Positions 40,061-50,945 of a stretch of 64,000 bases of DNA are shown here, piece after piece (position 1 is the stretch's first letter; each line of letters starts with the position of its first letter). This DNA is from Tetragonia tetragonoides. Lineage: Eukaryota; Streptophyta; Magnoliopsida; Caryophyllales; Aizoaceae. The stretch is taken from positions 39,712,501 to 39,776,500 of the forward strand of contig CM076152.1 in the NCBI GenBank assembly GCA_038025085.1. Direction: 5' to 3'. The notes below the pieces were generated by a model. It was not told the DNA's origin, made no database searches, and saw only the letters and a program-made list of their open reading frames with translations. Made by a program: the position numbers and the translations under genes.

Positions 40061-40192
40061 AAGACGTGTTCCATACTTAAGTTTGAAGATAACAGAGAAA
40101 TACAGTACCCAAATGAGATAGGACCCACCAAAAATAATTTAATTTCCAAAACCCCACAAAAAATATACTCCACTTCACTACAAGTCAATAGT

Positions 40193-40340
40193 TTGGCTAA
40201 TACCCAGCTAATAATACTCCAAATTACAGTTGGTCTCACCGCGTCTCATATAGACTCACACTGGCACCTTATTCTCTCACATTATTACTATGCATGTGAA
40301 ATTTTGGATGTACCCAATTTCCTATGCATATATATATATG
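40193..40340 (+). promoter_or_regulatory. XTH-b promoter block
   Basis: CAGCTAAT, ACAGTTGGTCTCACC (40226-40240) and CCGCGTCTCATATA (from about 40239) match a block upstream of XTH-c at about 44050-44100 in order and spacing from the ATG. A TATATATATAT run at about 40328-40340 could serve as TATA box. Confidence 0.6.
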
Positions 40341-40432
40341 TGGTCATTTAAACAATCTTCAATAACACACAAACTACAATAACACATAAACATCAATTCA
40401 TCTTTCTCTCTCTTGCTCTCTAGTATAAGAAA

Positions 40433-41476
40433 ATGGGGCGTGACAAATTGCTTGTCCTTAAGGTTGTTGTCATGGTGGTTGTCACCATGATGGTGAGCTC
40501 CACTGCCTTTGCAAATAGCAACTTCAAGGATGACTTCAAGCCAACATTTGGTGACAACAGGGTCCGGACATTTGGTAGGGACAACAAGTTCCTCACTCTC
40601 TCCCTTGACCAGTATTCTGGATCCGGGTTTAGCTCTAAGAAAGAATATGTGTTCGGAAGGTTTGATATTTCGATGAAGTTTGTTGCTGGTAACTCTGCTG
40701 GTTCCGTCACTACTTTCTATGTAAGTAATCTTTTTTACTACTCCCTCCGTTTCAAAATGAGTTTAAAAATTTATGTATTTCCCGGCCACCAACTAATTAT
40801 TATTCACACATAATTATTATTGTTGTTGCAGTTGTCGTCTGAAGAAAATGTGTCTGAAGGCGATGCACACGACGAGATCGATTTCGAGTTCTTAGGGAAC
40901 GCAAGTGGACAACCCTACACTATCCACACCAACGTTTTCGGACAAGGAAAAGGCGGTCGAGAGCAACAATTCCACCTATGGTTCGACCCAACAAAGAACT
41001 TCCACACATATTCCATTGTTTGGAACCCAAACCGTATCATATTCCTAATTGATGACATACCCATAAGACTATTTAAGAACCTTGAAAAAATAGGCATCCC
41101 ATTCCCCAAAAACCAGCCCATGAGGATCTATTCTAGCCTTTGGAATGCTGATCAATGGGCTACCCAAGGTGGTGCAGTCAAGGCTGATTGGTCTAAGGCT
41201 CCCTTCACTGCTTACTATCGGAACCCAAACCTCGACGGTTGTCAGGGCCATAACATTGCCTCTTGCCTTGGTGCCACCACGGATGCGTTCACTGACTCGA
41301 CAAGCTCGACCAATGGGAGGCATCTGCATCGTGATTGGAGGAATCACGATCTTACACCAGCTGAAAGAAAGAAAATAAGATGGGTTCAGGGTCACCATAA
41401 GGTTTATGATTATTGTGGTGATAAGAAGAGGTTTCCTCATGGTTATCCTCCTGAGTGCAAGCACTTGAGGGTTTAG
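40433..41476 (+). CDS. XTH: Divergent XTH-b (second intron absent)
   Basis: Exons 40433-40720 and 40832-41476, GT-AG, 310 residues. GH16 xyloglucan endotransglucosylase/hydrolase with a signal peptide of about 27 residues. The active site [11 protein letters not shown] lies at 109-119, nucleophile E111 and acid/base E115, followed by N119-A-S. Compared with XTH-a the segment before it is five residues longer ([12 protein letters not shown] against LSSEGPT), and the insert adds a potential glycosylation site N102-[13 protein letters not shown] is continuous, whereas XTH-a has an intron between the Ile codons. The C-terminal part is longer ([15 protein letters not shown]) and ends CKHLRV. Intron 1 carries a Stowaway-like TIR fragment at about 40738. 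Enzymatic activity is inferred from intact catalytic residues. Confidence 0.94.
40738..40768 (+). mobile_element. Stowaway MITE terminal fragment in XTH-b intron
   Basis: TACTCCCTCCGTTTCAAAAT is almost the same as the terminal inverted repeat of the intact element at 43616. Only one end is present in this 111 bp intron, so it is a deletion relic. Confidence 0.7.
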
Positions 41477-42418
41477 AAACCTCAGGAACAACTTCAAGAA
41501 GTTGGAGGAAAAAAAGTGTGAGATTTTGAGTGAAAATTCTTTGTTGTAACTATTTATCTATTCTTTTGATTGTTATTACTAAAGTTAATCAAATTCTTTT
41601 TCCCTGGTTGAAAGTCAGCCTTGCAACTATCTGTTTATTCGTTTTTCAATTGTTTCTATCTGATCAATATAAATAAAGTACTTAGACCAATAATTACAAA
41701 TTTTAACCACACATTCCACAATTTCATCTTTCACAATAATTATAATATCAACAAGGCAAAAAAATTACATAAAAATTCGAAGCTGACATGAAAACTTTCA
41801 CTGCTAGCTAGGTGATCCAGCTGTACAGTAAAACAAGGTTGACGCTAAGCAGGTTAGCAACGATATTTGAATCTCTAGGTGATGGAGATTTGATATCATC
41901 CTTCGATGAGCTGCACCAAAATTCTTCTGTCCCGAGTATTTCATCAAAAGTTACAGAAAGACCGTCTTATAATAAATTTTATGTAAAAGAAAGTACGTCA
42001 CAAAATTCAATGATAAGAGTAGCTCTCCGAATGCAAACCCCAAAATCGAGTGAGGGTATGTTCTTTTTCACCGAATTCTACCGTACGAACTAAACTGAAT
42101 TGAACTAATTGATGAACTAATCTGATTGAACTGAACTGAACTTCATTCACTACTGAAGTGATAGTAATCTCTTAGAAAAAAAAAGTAGACCACTAAAGAA
42201 AACTCTAAAATGTATTCTTATTGTTCAAATCGCATATTTGATATTTGAACTTGTTTTCTTCTTTCAGATTTTCGCTGTCATATACTCATATGAGATAAGA
42301 TTAGATCATTATCGGGTTTGTAATTTCATAAACATCGGTTGGGTCTAGTTTCAATTCCCTAAAATTGCCTTCACTCGCTCGGAGAATGTAGAAAATTAAA
42401 GTATCTGGAGTTGTCATT
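41477..42418. other. XTH-b 3' region and intergenic DNA
   Basis: Probable 3' UTR followed by unremarkable AT-rich DNA. The ORF at 41812-42093 shows no recognisable domain. Confidence 0.5.
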
Positions 42419-42436
42419 AAAGTATCTGAAGGTTTA

Positions 42437-42619
42437 CCAATAAGTGGTTGGTGTGAGTGGTTGGCACTCTCATCCCTTAAGCAAGGTTGAGAGTTCGAAT
42501 CTTGTGAATGGAAAAACTGCTTAGTGGGAGCACTTTACCCCTTTATGGGCCAACCCGGTGCGAAGAGGATTAGTCTTCGCCCAAAGGGCTTGGGTGAACC
42601 TGTGGTCAAACCAAAAAAA
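42437..42619 (+). mobile_element. SINE, family B, copy 2 with 18 bp TSD
   Basis: A 183 bp tRNA-derived SINE with A box TGGTGTGAGTGG, B box GAGTTCGAATCTT and an A-rich tail. It is flanked by a perfect 18 bp duplication, AAAGTATCTGAAGGTTTA, at 42419-42436 and 42620-42637. It matches 14446-14630 over its length. A perfect TSD implies a fairly recent insertion. Confidence 0.92.
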
Positions 42620-42657
42620 AAAGTATCTGAAGGTTTAACTTGAGTTGAAGCCCAGTT

Positions 42658-42853
42658 TGGATCCTCTAGTGTTCCAATTTTTGTGCTGTTCTTTCCCCTC
42701 TCTATCTCTCTCCTCTAATTATTTAAATATTAAAAACCCATTCCCTCTATGCTCTATCCAAAGGTCAAAAGATGTCCTCTTACCATCCAAAGGTGAATAA
42801 TCTCGGAACAATTCTCTCTGCTGTTATTTTACAAACAACAGAGGATCTGGACT
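42658..42853. mobile_element. MITE-like element (GGATCCTCT family), copy 1
   Basis: It starts TTGGATCCTCTAGTGTT and ends AACAACAGAGGATCTGG, which are inverse to each other. The interior has CCTCTCTATCTCTCTCCTCTA and CCATTCCCTCTATG. The same structure recurs at 51929-52108, so this is a small non-autonomous inverted-repeat element. Confidence 0.75.
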
Positions 42854-42884
42854 CGTTGATCAAGCCCTATCATGTACAATTTAT

Positions 42885-43030
42885 TTTTTAAAAGACGGTC
42901 TTAAACTTTTGGTGAGACGGTGGTCACTTTTCAATGAAACAATGGTCACTACTCACCATAAATGACCCCTACATTTCTTAAAAGTAACCCCAATTTTCTG
43001 TAAGTTGGTCTCAAGCACACAATGCAAGAC
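42885..43030. mobile_element. Short MITE-like repeat, inverted copy
   Basis: It starts AAAAGACGGTCTTAAACTTT and ends GTTGGTCTCAAGCACAC, the inverse orientation of the repeats at 10697-10845 and 24835-24980, with the shared GGTCACTTTTCAATGAAAC interior. Confidence 0.65.
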
Positions 43031-43615
43031 TTACTGTATTATATATCATCAACAAATATTAACGAATATTTCGATTATAAAGTACATACATCAATAAATA
43101 TTAAAGAAATTTCAATTAGAAAGTACTTACAATTACCTTCGAAATTTTTAAGTACGGAGTAATATGCAACCTAATGATCCAGTATGAAACTTTAGCCTTG
43201 ATTTCGTAAAAGTTTCATTCTAAAATCAAATGTAATACACTACTAGAGTCATTCACATCAAACTTTGGATATGAGTCACTAATTAACTCAAACATGAACC
43301 TAACATTTTGGAGAGAATAATCTAATCATCCCGCGGTAAGCTTATAATAAGCTAGTTTAGTTATGGATAACTTTTTGCTTTAATTTGTTTGCAATGCAGT
43401 AAAGTTTGCCTTAAAATTTGCATAAAAACTTACATGAGGCGGCCTCAACACATAATGCCATTTCTGTAATTAATCATGATGTCAGTAAAATTTGCATTAT
43501 CAGTGAAAATGTCTGGATGATATAAATACCCTTTTTCCCTAAAGTAAATTAGCAAAAAATAATTTTTCAGAAAGTAGACAAAAAAATACGGGATATTAGA
43601 TTATTACTCATTGTA

Positions 43616-43866
43616 CTCCCTCCGTTCCAAATTGAGCTTTTTGAGTCAAACTTCACAAAACTTGACAATTGATTTGTGAAAAAAATATGAAGATTTACAA
43701 TATCAAAATATTGTTCTTAGATTCACTTTTAGTTGTACTTTCACAATATCAACTTTTTATTATTTTAATATTAATATAATTATAGTTACTGATTGTCAAA
43801 GTGTTGTCTCATAGAGACGTAGACCGTGCAAAGTCAAACATGAAACTCAATTTGGAACAGAGAGAG
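43616..43866. mobile_element. Stowaway MITE (Tc1/mariner type)
   Basis: 251 bp with ends CTCCCTCCGTTCCAAATTGA and the inverse of CTCAATTTGGAACAGAGAGA, flanked by TA on both sides. CTCCCTCCGT ends and the TA duplication are diagnostic of plant Stowaway elements. It has no coding capacity. Confidence 0.9.
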
Positions 43867-44049
43867 TATTACCCATATCTAGAGTTGGTGGCTTGGTGCG
43901 GATACTAGTAGGGCCTATGGTGCCAAGCACCAACCGAAAACAGAGGCATAATTGTGAAACCCCACAAAAATAATAGACCAGGATACCGAGTTATAGAGAC
44001 CATTACAAGTCTAGTTTCGGTTAATTTAATTTGTAGTACATGATTGAAT

Positions 44050-44175
44050 AGCCAGCTAATGCTCCCGAACCCCAGTTGGCGCCTCCGCGTCTCACATACA
44101 TACTGTCATACACACTCATGCAACTCGAACCTTCCTTTACATTACTCATCTTCATAATACTACGTATATATATAG
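44050..44175 (+). promoter_or_regulatory. XTH-c promoter block and TATA
   Basis: GCCAGCTAATGCTCC, CCCCAGTTGGCGCC (44070-44083, about -204) and CCGCGTCTCACATA match the XTH-b upstream block in order; the CCCCAG motif also matches XTH-a. GTATATATATAG at about 44164-44175 is the likely TATA box. Confidence 0.62.
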
Positions 44176-44273
44176 CATGTTTCTTTGCTCATAAACCATT
44201 CCACACACAAGACACAACTATAATACACACATATAATCACTAATTCATCTCTTTAGCTCTTCTCCCTAAGAAA

Positions 44274-45418
44274 ATGGGATTGCTTGTCCTTAAGGTTGTC
44301 ATGGTGGTTGCCACCATGATGAGCTCCACTGCCTTTGGTAGCAACTTCAAAGACGACTTCGAACCAACATTTGGTGATAGTAGAGTCCGGACCTATGGCC
44401 GAGACAACAAGTTCCTTTCCCTGTCCCTAGACAAGTATTCTGGATCCGGATTCTGCTCTAAGAAGGAATACTTGTTCGGAAGGTTTGATATTCAGATGAA
44501 GTTTGTTGCTGGTGACTCTGCTGGCTCCGTTACTACCTTTTATGTAAGTCCTTTTTGATATTACTACATTGTTTGCACCTTCGATCATTTTTTTGTACCA
44601 TTTTTTAGAGAACTGAGAGGTTAAACCATTTGATAAGTTAACTAAAACTCAAACTACAATTTGAACTCACTCCGGTCAATAGAAACATGTAGTAAGATTC
44701 CTACCAACTATGCTGCATTGCATTCGACTCCTTTACTCATTATCAACTAACTATTGACAAACTATTGTTGCAGTTGTCATCTGAATCAAATGTATCAGAA
44801 GGAGATGCACACGATGAGATCGACTTCGAGTTCTTAGGAAATGCAAGTGGACAACCTTACACCATCCACACCAACGTGTTTGGCAAAGGAAAAGGAGGCC
44901 GGGAGCAACAGTTCCACCTATGGTTCGACCCAACCAAGAACTTCCACACCTATTCCATTGTTTGGAACCCAAACCGTATCATATTCTTGATTGATGACAC
45001 ACCCATAAGAATATTTAAGAACCTTGAAAATAAGGGCATCCCTTTCCCTAAGGACCAGCCTATGAAGATATACTCAAGCCTTTGGAATGCTGATGAATGG
45101 GCTACCCAAGGTGGGGCAGTCAAGGCTGATTGGTCCAAGGCTCCCTTCACTGCTTACTACAGGAACCCCAACATCGACGCTTGTGAGGGCCATAACGTCG
45201 CGACTTGCCTTGGCGCCACCACCAATGCATTCACTGAGTCTACAGCCTCGACTGATGGCAAGCAGACACGCCGTGAATGGAGGGACCATGATCTTACTCC
45301 CGAAGAAAGGAAGAGACTAAGATGGGCTCAGGCTCGTCATAGGATTTATGATTACTGCAATGATAAGAAACGATTTCCTCAAGGTCCTCCTCCTGAGTGC
45401 AAGCACAACAGGGTTTAG
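44274..45418 (+). CDS. XTH: Divergent XTH-c (second intron absent)
   Basis: Exons 44274-44543 and 44774-45418, GT-AG, 304 residues. It is a close paralogue of XTH-b: the second exon has exactly the same length (645 bp). The signal peptide covers about 21 residues. The active site [11 protein letters not shown] is at 103-113, nucleophile E105 and acid/base E109, followed by N113-A-S. The same five-residue insertion occurs before it ([12 protein letters not shown]), with sequon N96-V-S. The C-terminal region is long and Cys-containing ([33 protein letters not shown]). The upstream arrangement is like XTH-b, so a tandem duplication is the simplest origin. Activity on xyloglucan is inferred from the family. 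Confidence 0.94.
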
Positions 45419-46930
45419 AAACCTCAGAAATTAAACAAGCTCAACCAACCTAAAGCCTTGTCACACGGCCATTATTATCATAGTACTACTGATAAGGGAT
45501 ATGAGTGACCTGCCCTTACAAAAAACGAAGTGTGTTTTGGAGTGAAAATTCTTTAATTTGTTGTTGCTATGTATGTGTTCTTTGATTATTAAAATTAAAT
45601 AAATTATTTTTATCATTCTACTATTGATTGTTATATGAAAGTCAATTCACCATGAACGAGTAATGATAAGGTCAATCATTTCATCACTAATGATTGCTTA
45701 TTAAGCATGTACTCTTAACACGAGTCGTCACATGACACATGAGTCATGTCACATGACACAAACTTCTATTATGAAATAGTGATATACTGGAAAAAGGGCA
45801 GGGTAGACAACTGAAATAAGAAATTGTATGGTAGAATGTGTTGTCATCTAAGATCAATTGTAACAGATTGGATGAGCGAACAAAAAACACAACAAATCAC
45901 AAAAGTGTTGGAATGGTACAGCAATATCCACTTAGCGTAAACGGTCACAGTTGACACCTTCTGCTTAAAAAGCCAGACAGAACCAGATGTAATGCCGGTT
46001 TGGAACAAGACTTGAAGTTCATGTTTGCCAGAAGAGCTCATTATGGAGGGTCCTTCAATTCCGAAGGAAGAAACAAAGGTCATGGACACAAATTCTCTTT
46101 TCCATTTTGTAAATTGTTAAACATATAGCTTGTTCTTATGAAAATTTCTAGAATAATAATCATGAAGTTTCCAGCAGCAATATGTCAAAACGAAGTGATC
46201 GTTTTCCATGGAAGAATAATAGAAAGAATTATCGTGGTCCATCATTGCATTACCATAGATAATTGCACGCATTAAGCACTAGTCACATGACACATGAAAA
46301 CCAGAACATTACTATTATACTCAATTCCATCCATTTGAGAAATACTGACTAAGGGTGCAATTTGTAGACAACTGCCTGCCTAGCTAGTTATATATACACA
46401 TTGCTCGCATAAGTATTGCCGCGTTGAGAGGAGATTCACCTCAAACCAAATAAGAAATTGAAGAGATTGTATGTAGCAGAATGTTGTCATTTATGATTGA
46501 CATCAAAGATTGGATGAGTGAACACGAAAAAACAACAAAACCGGAGGTGTTGGAATAAAACTGTAGGCTGTCAACTGTCATACAGAGTATATCAATATCC
46601 ACTATGCTACTTAAGGGTCAAATTCGACATCTTCGTGCTTAAATCATGGGGAAAGTTCGACAAAGGCTGTCATTCATCATCATAACTCATATCCTTTCAC
46701 TCTACATAAGGAAAAGTCAACATTTTACTCATGAAGTGAAGCAACAAATTGGCATATGTTCTTCGCGGAAATAACAACTCCGATCATAAGATAGTGGAGA
46801 CATGCATATTGTGCACATAATCAGTCATGTGAGACAATTGTATATATTTTCAAAAGTGAGGTCGCAAAATCTACAAGGAAAACTGCGATTTGACCATATT
46901 TACTCGACTAAGAGCTAGCAAACCTGGCAT
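45419..46930. other. Intergenic DNA with a local duplication
   Basis: XTH-c 3' UTR, then two related stretches at about 45795-45940 and 46437-46610. They share AATAAGAAATTG, GAATGTTGTCAT, GATTGGATGAG, GAACA, GTGTTGGAAT and CAATATCCACT in the same order. A CACATGACACATGA motif precedes both. No gene seen. Confidence 0.55.
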
Positions 46931-49900
46931 TCACAGCCCTAAATTCCCAGAAGAGGCATTCTGGTCAATTTGCTTGCTTAGTTCTCCTATAACTTTTTCT
47001 TTGACGTGACTGGAGAAGTTCACCCTTGGCCGCTGCAGGGGCTGTTGGAGATCAAATAGCTTAGTTAGTTGAGAAAATAGCACAGATTTTTAAGGAATGT
47101 TATAGTGGGGAAAAACAAATAAATAAATGACCTTGGTTCTGCAATGTACATGAAGATCTTCATTCATTTGGCTTAATCGATTTCTTGCTATGTCTTCCAC
47201 ACTGGAAGCTTTTCCGCAGGCTTCATACACCTGTATAGACAGTAAGACAACCAAAAGAGATTGTTAATCATGACATCAATGATAAACTAACATCTTTGCG
47301 TAAGATCTCCAACAAAAAATTATGTGAATAACTAGTCCTATAAACCTTGGGTACATATCAGAACTCAGAAGGAACATTGAACAACCATGATTTTTTTTTA
47401 TCAATGATGAAAAGAACGGCATTTTCTTCTAATCAATATTCATGCCCACAAATTACACCTCATGCCAACCATAGTATTCTTTATAAGTGAATATTACTGA
47501 AGATTTCTCATAAAAGGAAAAGCCAGCCTGCTGCGACTTGGTGTCTGGAAACGACCAAAAATTAGTCTTGTAAACCTTTGGTAAGGGTACATATCAGAAG
47601 CAACATTGCACATAATTACCCTGATCTACTTCTCAATAAGGAAAACAATGATGTTTCTTCAAACCAATGTTCATGCCATAGCCACACAGTTCACCTCATG
47701 CCAACCATAGTATTCAATCTTAGAGAATCTTATTGACGATTTCACATTCATGAAAAGCCAGCATTTGACGTGGCGGCCTGGATATGACTAAAACTAGAGA
47801 TCAAGGTTTTCTCTTCCCTCTGGTTGGATGGTTCAACATATGGATACCATTCTATAAAACAAAACATAAACTCTTAAGAAATATTAGTAACTAAGAAACA
47901 AACATTTTTTAAAAGGTTTTTCTTTTTTACTTGTAGGCATGTATCTCATAGCCTTCTATATTCTCTATGACAAAAGCCAAATGCATCACATTCACTGTAG
48001 ACTCCAGACTCCAGAAAAAAGGCTTTTCTTCATTGGTATAGGCAATCCACAACACCTTTTAGCATATCTACTATTGCTATGCAACTCAACTACAGTCCAA
48101 AATGCTATAAGAGAACACCAATTGCAAGAAAAGTTGTCACTGAATTCTAATTGAATAGACCATGTTAAGATATATCCTCGAAGTATATAGCTCAATCAAT
48201 AAGAAAGAACTGAGATTGCAGAACTAACCTGGTCAACTGGGACAATAGCATGGGTGTTGGCTCCTTTAACAGATTTTTCTAACATACTGCGTAGACTGGA
48301 TATTTCCTTCATCAAGTCCAAGGCAAGTTCTTCAGCATCAAGCAGCTGATTCCTAGAGAATTCAAATGCTTTCTCTGCATTGAGGCGGAATGACAAACAG
48401 TTCAAGCAGCTGCAAATGCCCCTACATCCCCGAGGATTCCTCTTTAGAATTCCTTTGGCTTGACCGCCTACTTGTGCAGCTGAAGATACACCAACTTGAA
48501 GTTTGGACGGGCTATGATACACACTAATTGGACTAACTTCTTCTGGTTTGACTTCGGTATGTGCTGCCCTGCAGTCCCCTTCAGTGTCAAGAGAAATATG
48601 AGACAGGAATGCTAGAGTGGTATCTTTTGATGAAGCTTCAGGACTTTGTTTGGACAAATCTGACAATGCTGCAAGATTAGATTCGTTAACCTGGCCAACA
48701 TCTCCGACCTTATCTGATGAAACCTGTTTAGCAATTTGATCCCCTTCGGGGGTATCAACTACAATTGGGTTTTCGTTTACTACATTTGCTTGACTGTTAT
48801 TGAGAGCACTATCGATGAGGGTTTGTACAACAGATTGCTGAGCACTAGAATCAGTTTCCTTCAGGTCCAAAGATATCTTTTTCTCTTCTTCGTTATCAAT
48901 GATGACATCTTGTGTACAACCTAACATACTTGGCACTTCCTTTTCAACCGATTTAGGGACATCAACAAGGCTTTCTTGAGAGCAAGAAACTAAAGGTTTT
49001 TCTTCAACATCATTCTCCAATTTTGGGCATAGATTAAGTTTCAATCCACCTACACATGGGCAGGCTAATCAATACCATATTGACATATTCTTCTAATAGA
49101 TAAACAGTAAAAAAAGAAAAACTAAATGTGGAAAAATGATAGATGAATTACTTGATGTATCCTTTGCTAAGTCCATTAGGTAAGGGAGCAACCTTCTGTA
49201 GCTGAAGGAATTAGGAGCCTTAAATACCTTTGGCCTGGAACATGGTTTCAGAACCTTTTACAGAAAACAATAAAAATCAATAATAATCCCAGAAGACAAA
49301 TATGTTGTACAATGCCAATGTTCACAAAGAAAGAATACACAAAACAAAAATGCAGCGTGATCTTACCGAATTTCTTTTCGAATCAGAAAAAGTTTTCTTG
49401 CCCTCAGCACACCCATCTCTGCTGGGACTAATTTGCTTTGGTGGCGAGCTGGAAGCAGCTTTCCGGTTACACAGGACATTCCGATCCTCGATTTCTCTGA
49501 CCAATATGACTGCATCTGGAGGTGTTGTCTGCACATTTTCCTCAATTATCCCTTCACAACCTTCACCTTTTCTACCCTTTGAATCCTTGTCACTCACAGG
49601 ACTTGTATCATTCAAAACTGGGGCACTACAAGCTAAACCCACATCAAATTTCTCCACCTTGTCGCTCCCCATTCTCTCTCCACCACCACAACACACACCA
49701 GATCCCCCATTCACCTCCACTGACGAATTAGGGTTTTCACTATTCGAACCCTTGGCCTTAAAATCAACCCTAGAATCACATTCCTCCGACAATGTACGGT
49801 TTCTCAAATTGGGGTTTCTATCAATTGAACCCTCATTCCCAAAATCAACCCTAGAATCACATTTCTCCGACAAATTAGGGTTTCTACCACTTGAAGCCGC

Positions 49901-50425
49901 ATCCCCAACATCAACCCCTAAATCACATGTTACCGACAAATTAGGGTTTCCACCATTCAAACCCTCATCCCCCAAAACAACCCTAGAATCACATTTCGAC
50001 AAAATAATTTCGTTCCCAACCCCCTCAAATTTCCCACCATTTCCACCCGATTCACGAACAATTAGGTCACATTCAAGATTAAGAGTTTTGTTCTTACCAA
50101 ACCCACCTTTCGTTTGTCTCTCATTCACGACAATGGGCCTTGAGAAAACGCGCCTAGCTCGAAGATCCTTAATAGAAATGTGATAAATCTCATCACCACC
50201 ACAACTTTGATTAGTGGGTATATTTGGGTTGGAGAGCGAAAGTGATGGGTAGCGTTGTTGTTTACGATGTGGGTCAGGTCGAAATTTGCCAGATCTGTTA
50301 CGGTGGTGAAGATATCTACGTGATTTGCTACGAGTGAAAACGCCAGCCAATGGATTATTTGATTGCTTTCGTTTTCGTGAGATTTTGTTTTGGTTTTGGT
50401 TTTGGTTTGGTTCCATGGCTTCCAT
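46931..50425 (-). CDS. Conserved plant protein of unknown function (five exons)
   Basis: Exons on the minus strand: 50425-49367, 49254-49152, 49049-48229, 47230-47132 and 47032-46931, all GT-AG and in frame, 727 residues. The N-terminus is basic (KISRKRKQSNNPLAGVFTRS), suggesting nuclear location. A repetitive acidic region follows, with recurring 'LSEKCDSRVDFGNEGS'-like units. Exon 2 encodes the compact motif NSFSYRRLLPYLMDLAKDT, and exon 3 ends with a Cys-rich motif, NPRGCRGICSCLNCLSFRLN, then a helical segment, AEKAFEFSRNQLLDAEELAL. The last exons add DIARNRLSQMNEDLHVHC. I recall plant proteins with these last blocks but no function. The cysteines (C-x3-C-x-C-x2-C) could bind metal. Intron 3 contains a tandem duplication. 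The start is supported by ATG context. Confidence 0.85.
47333..47795 (-). repeat. Tandem duplication (~230 bp) inside intron
   Basis: Two diverged copies, starting at about 47333 and 47563, share GGGTACATATCAGAA, CCTCATGCCAACCATAGTAT and AAAAGCCAGC in the same order and spacing. They lie within intron 3 of the unknown-function gene and do not affect coding. Confidence 0.75.
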
Positions 50426-50645
50426 TAAGCTTGCAGTTTGAGAGAGAGAGAGAGCGAGAGAGAGAAGATGATGGGAGAGAGAAAGGGAGGGAATTTTTTT
50501 AGCGGGAGTTGTTATTAGGGCTTTCTGAATATTCGCGGGAAAGTGATAAAGGGTTCAGATTTATTTGGCGGGAGAACTTGATGGGTGATTAGGTTTGGAC
50601 TTTGGAAGGTAATTGGGCTACAGTATATCAGCGTGTCTTGTGTGC

Positions 50646-50945
50646 ACTTAGTTCACCGTGGATCAAGTAATTTTGAAAGGTGGCTCTAAGTGAAATAGGA
50701 GGTAGCTTCAGGTAAATTAGGTGGTGTCTCCAGACTCTGGGTGAAGTAATTTTGAGGGGTGGCTCCAAGTGAAGTAATGGGTGATTCCAGATAAAGTAGA
50801 GGGTGACTCCATGTAAAGTAGGAGTGGTGCCAAGTATAAATTTAAGGAGTGACTCTAGGTGAAATAGGGGTGGCTCCACTTTTAGAGAGGTGGCTCCAGA
50901 TAAAATAGAGAGTGACTCTAAATATTGGTCCACCATGAACTAAGT
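50646..50945. mobile_element. 300 bp element with 17 bp TIRs and subrepeats
   Basis: The left end, ACTTAGTTCACCGTGGA (50646-50662), is inverse to the right end, TCCACCATGAACTAAGT (50929-50945), with 15 of 17 positions paired. The interior is a degenerate array of about ten units of roughly 25 bp around GGTGGCTCCAAGTGAAGTA. This layout (short TIRs plus many subterminal repeats) is typical of non-autonomous DNA transposons. I could not define a target duplication, so the superfamily is open. Confidence 0.7.

Larger units (their letters stand above)
37080..40190. other. Intergenic DNA upstream of XTH-b
   Basis: AT-rich and gene-free. A GC-richer block at about 37926-38180 has CCCAGGCCCAGGCCCAGGCC; its ORFs are not recognisable. 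GAGGCACCTC-containing repeats occur at about 38296-38410 and 38905-38960. Confidence 0.5.

Noticed and set aside
49302..50183. Plus-strand ORF of 293 codons
   Set aside because: Antisense shadow of exon 1 of the minus-strand unknown-function gene, whose splice sites and frame are consistent.
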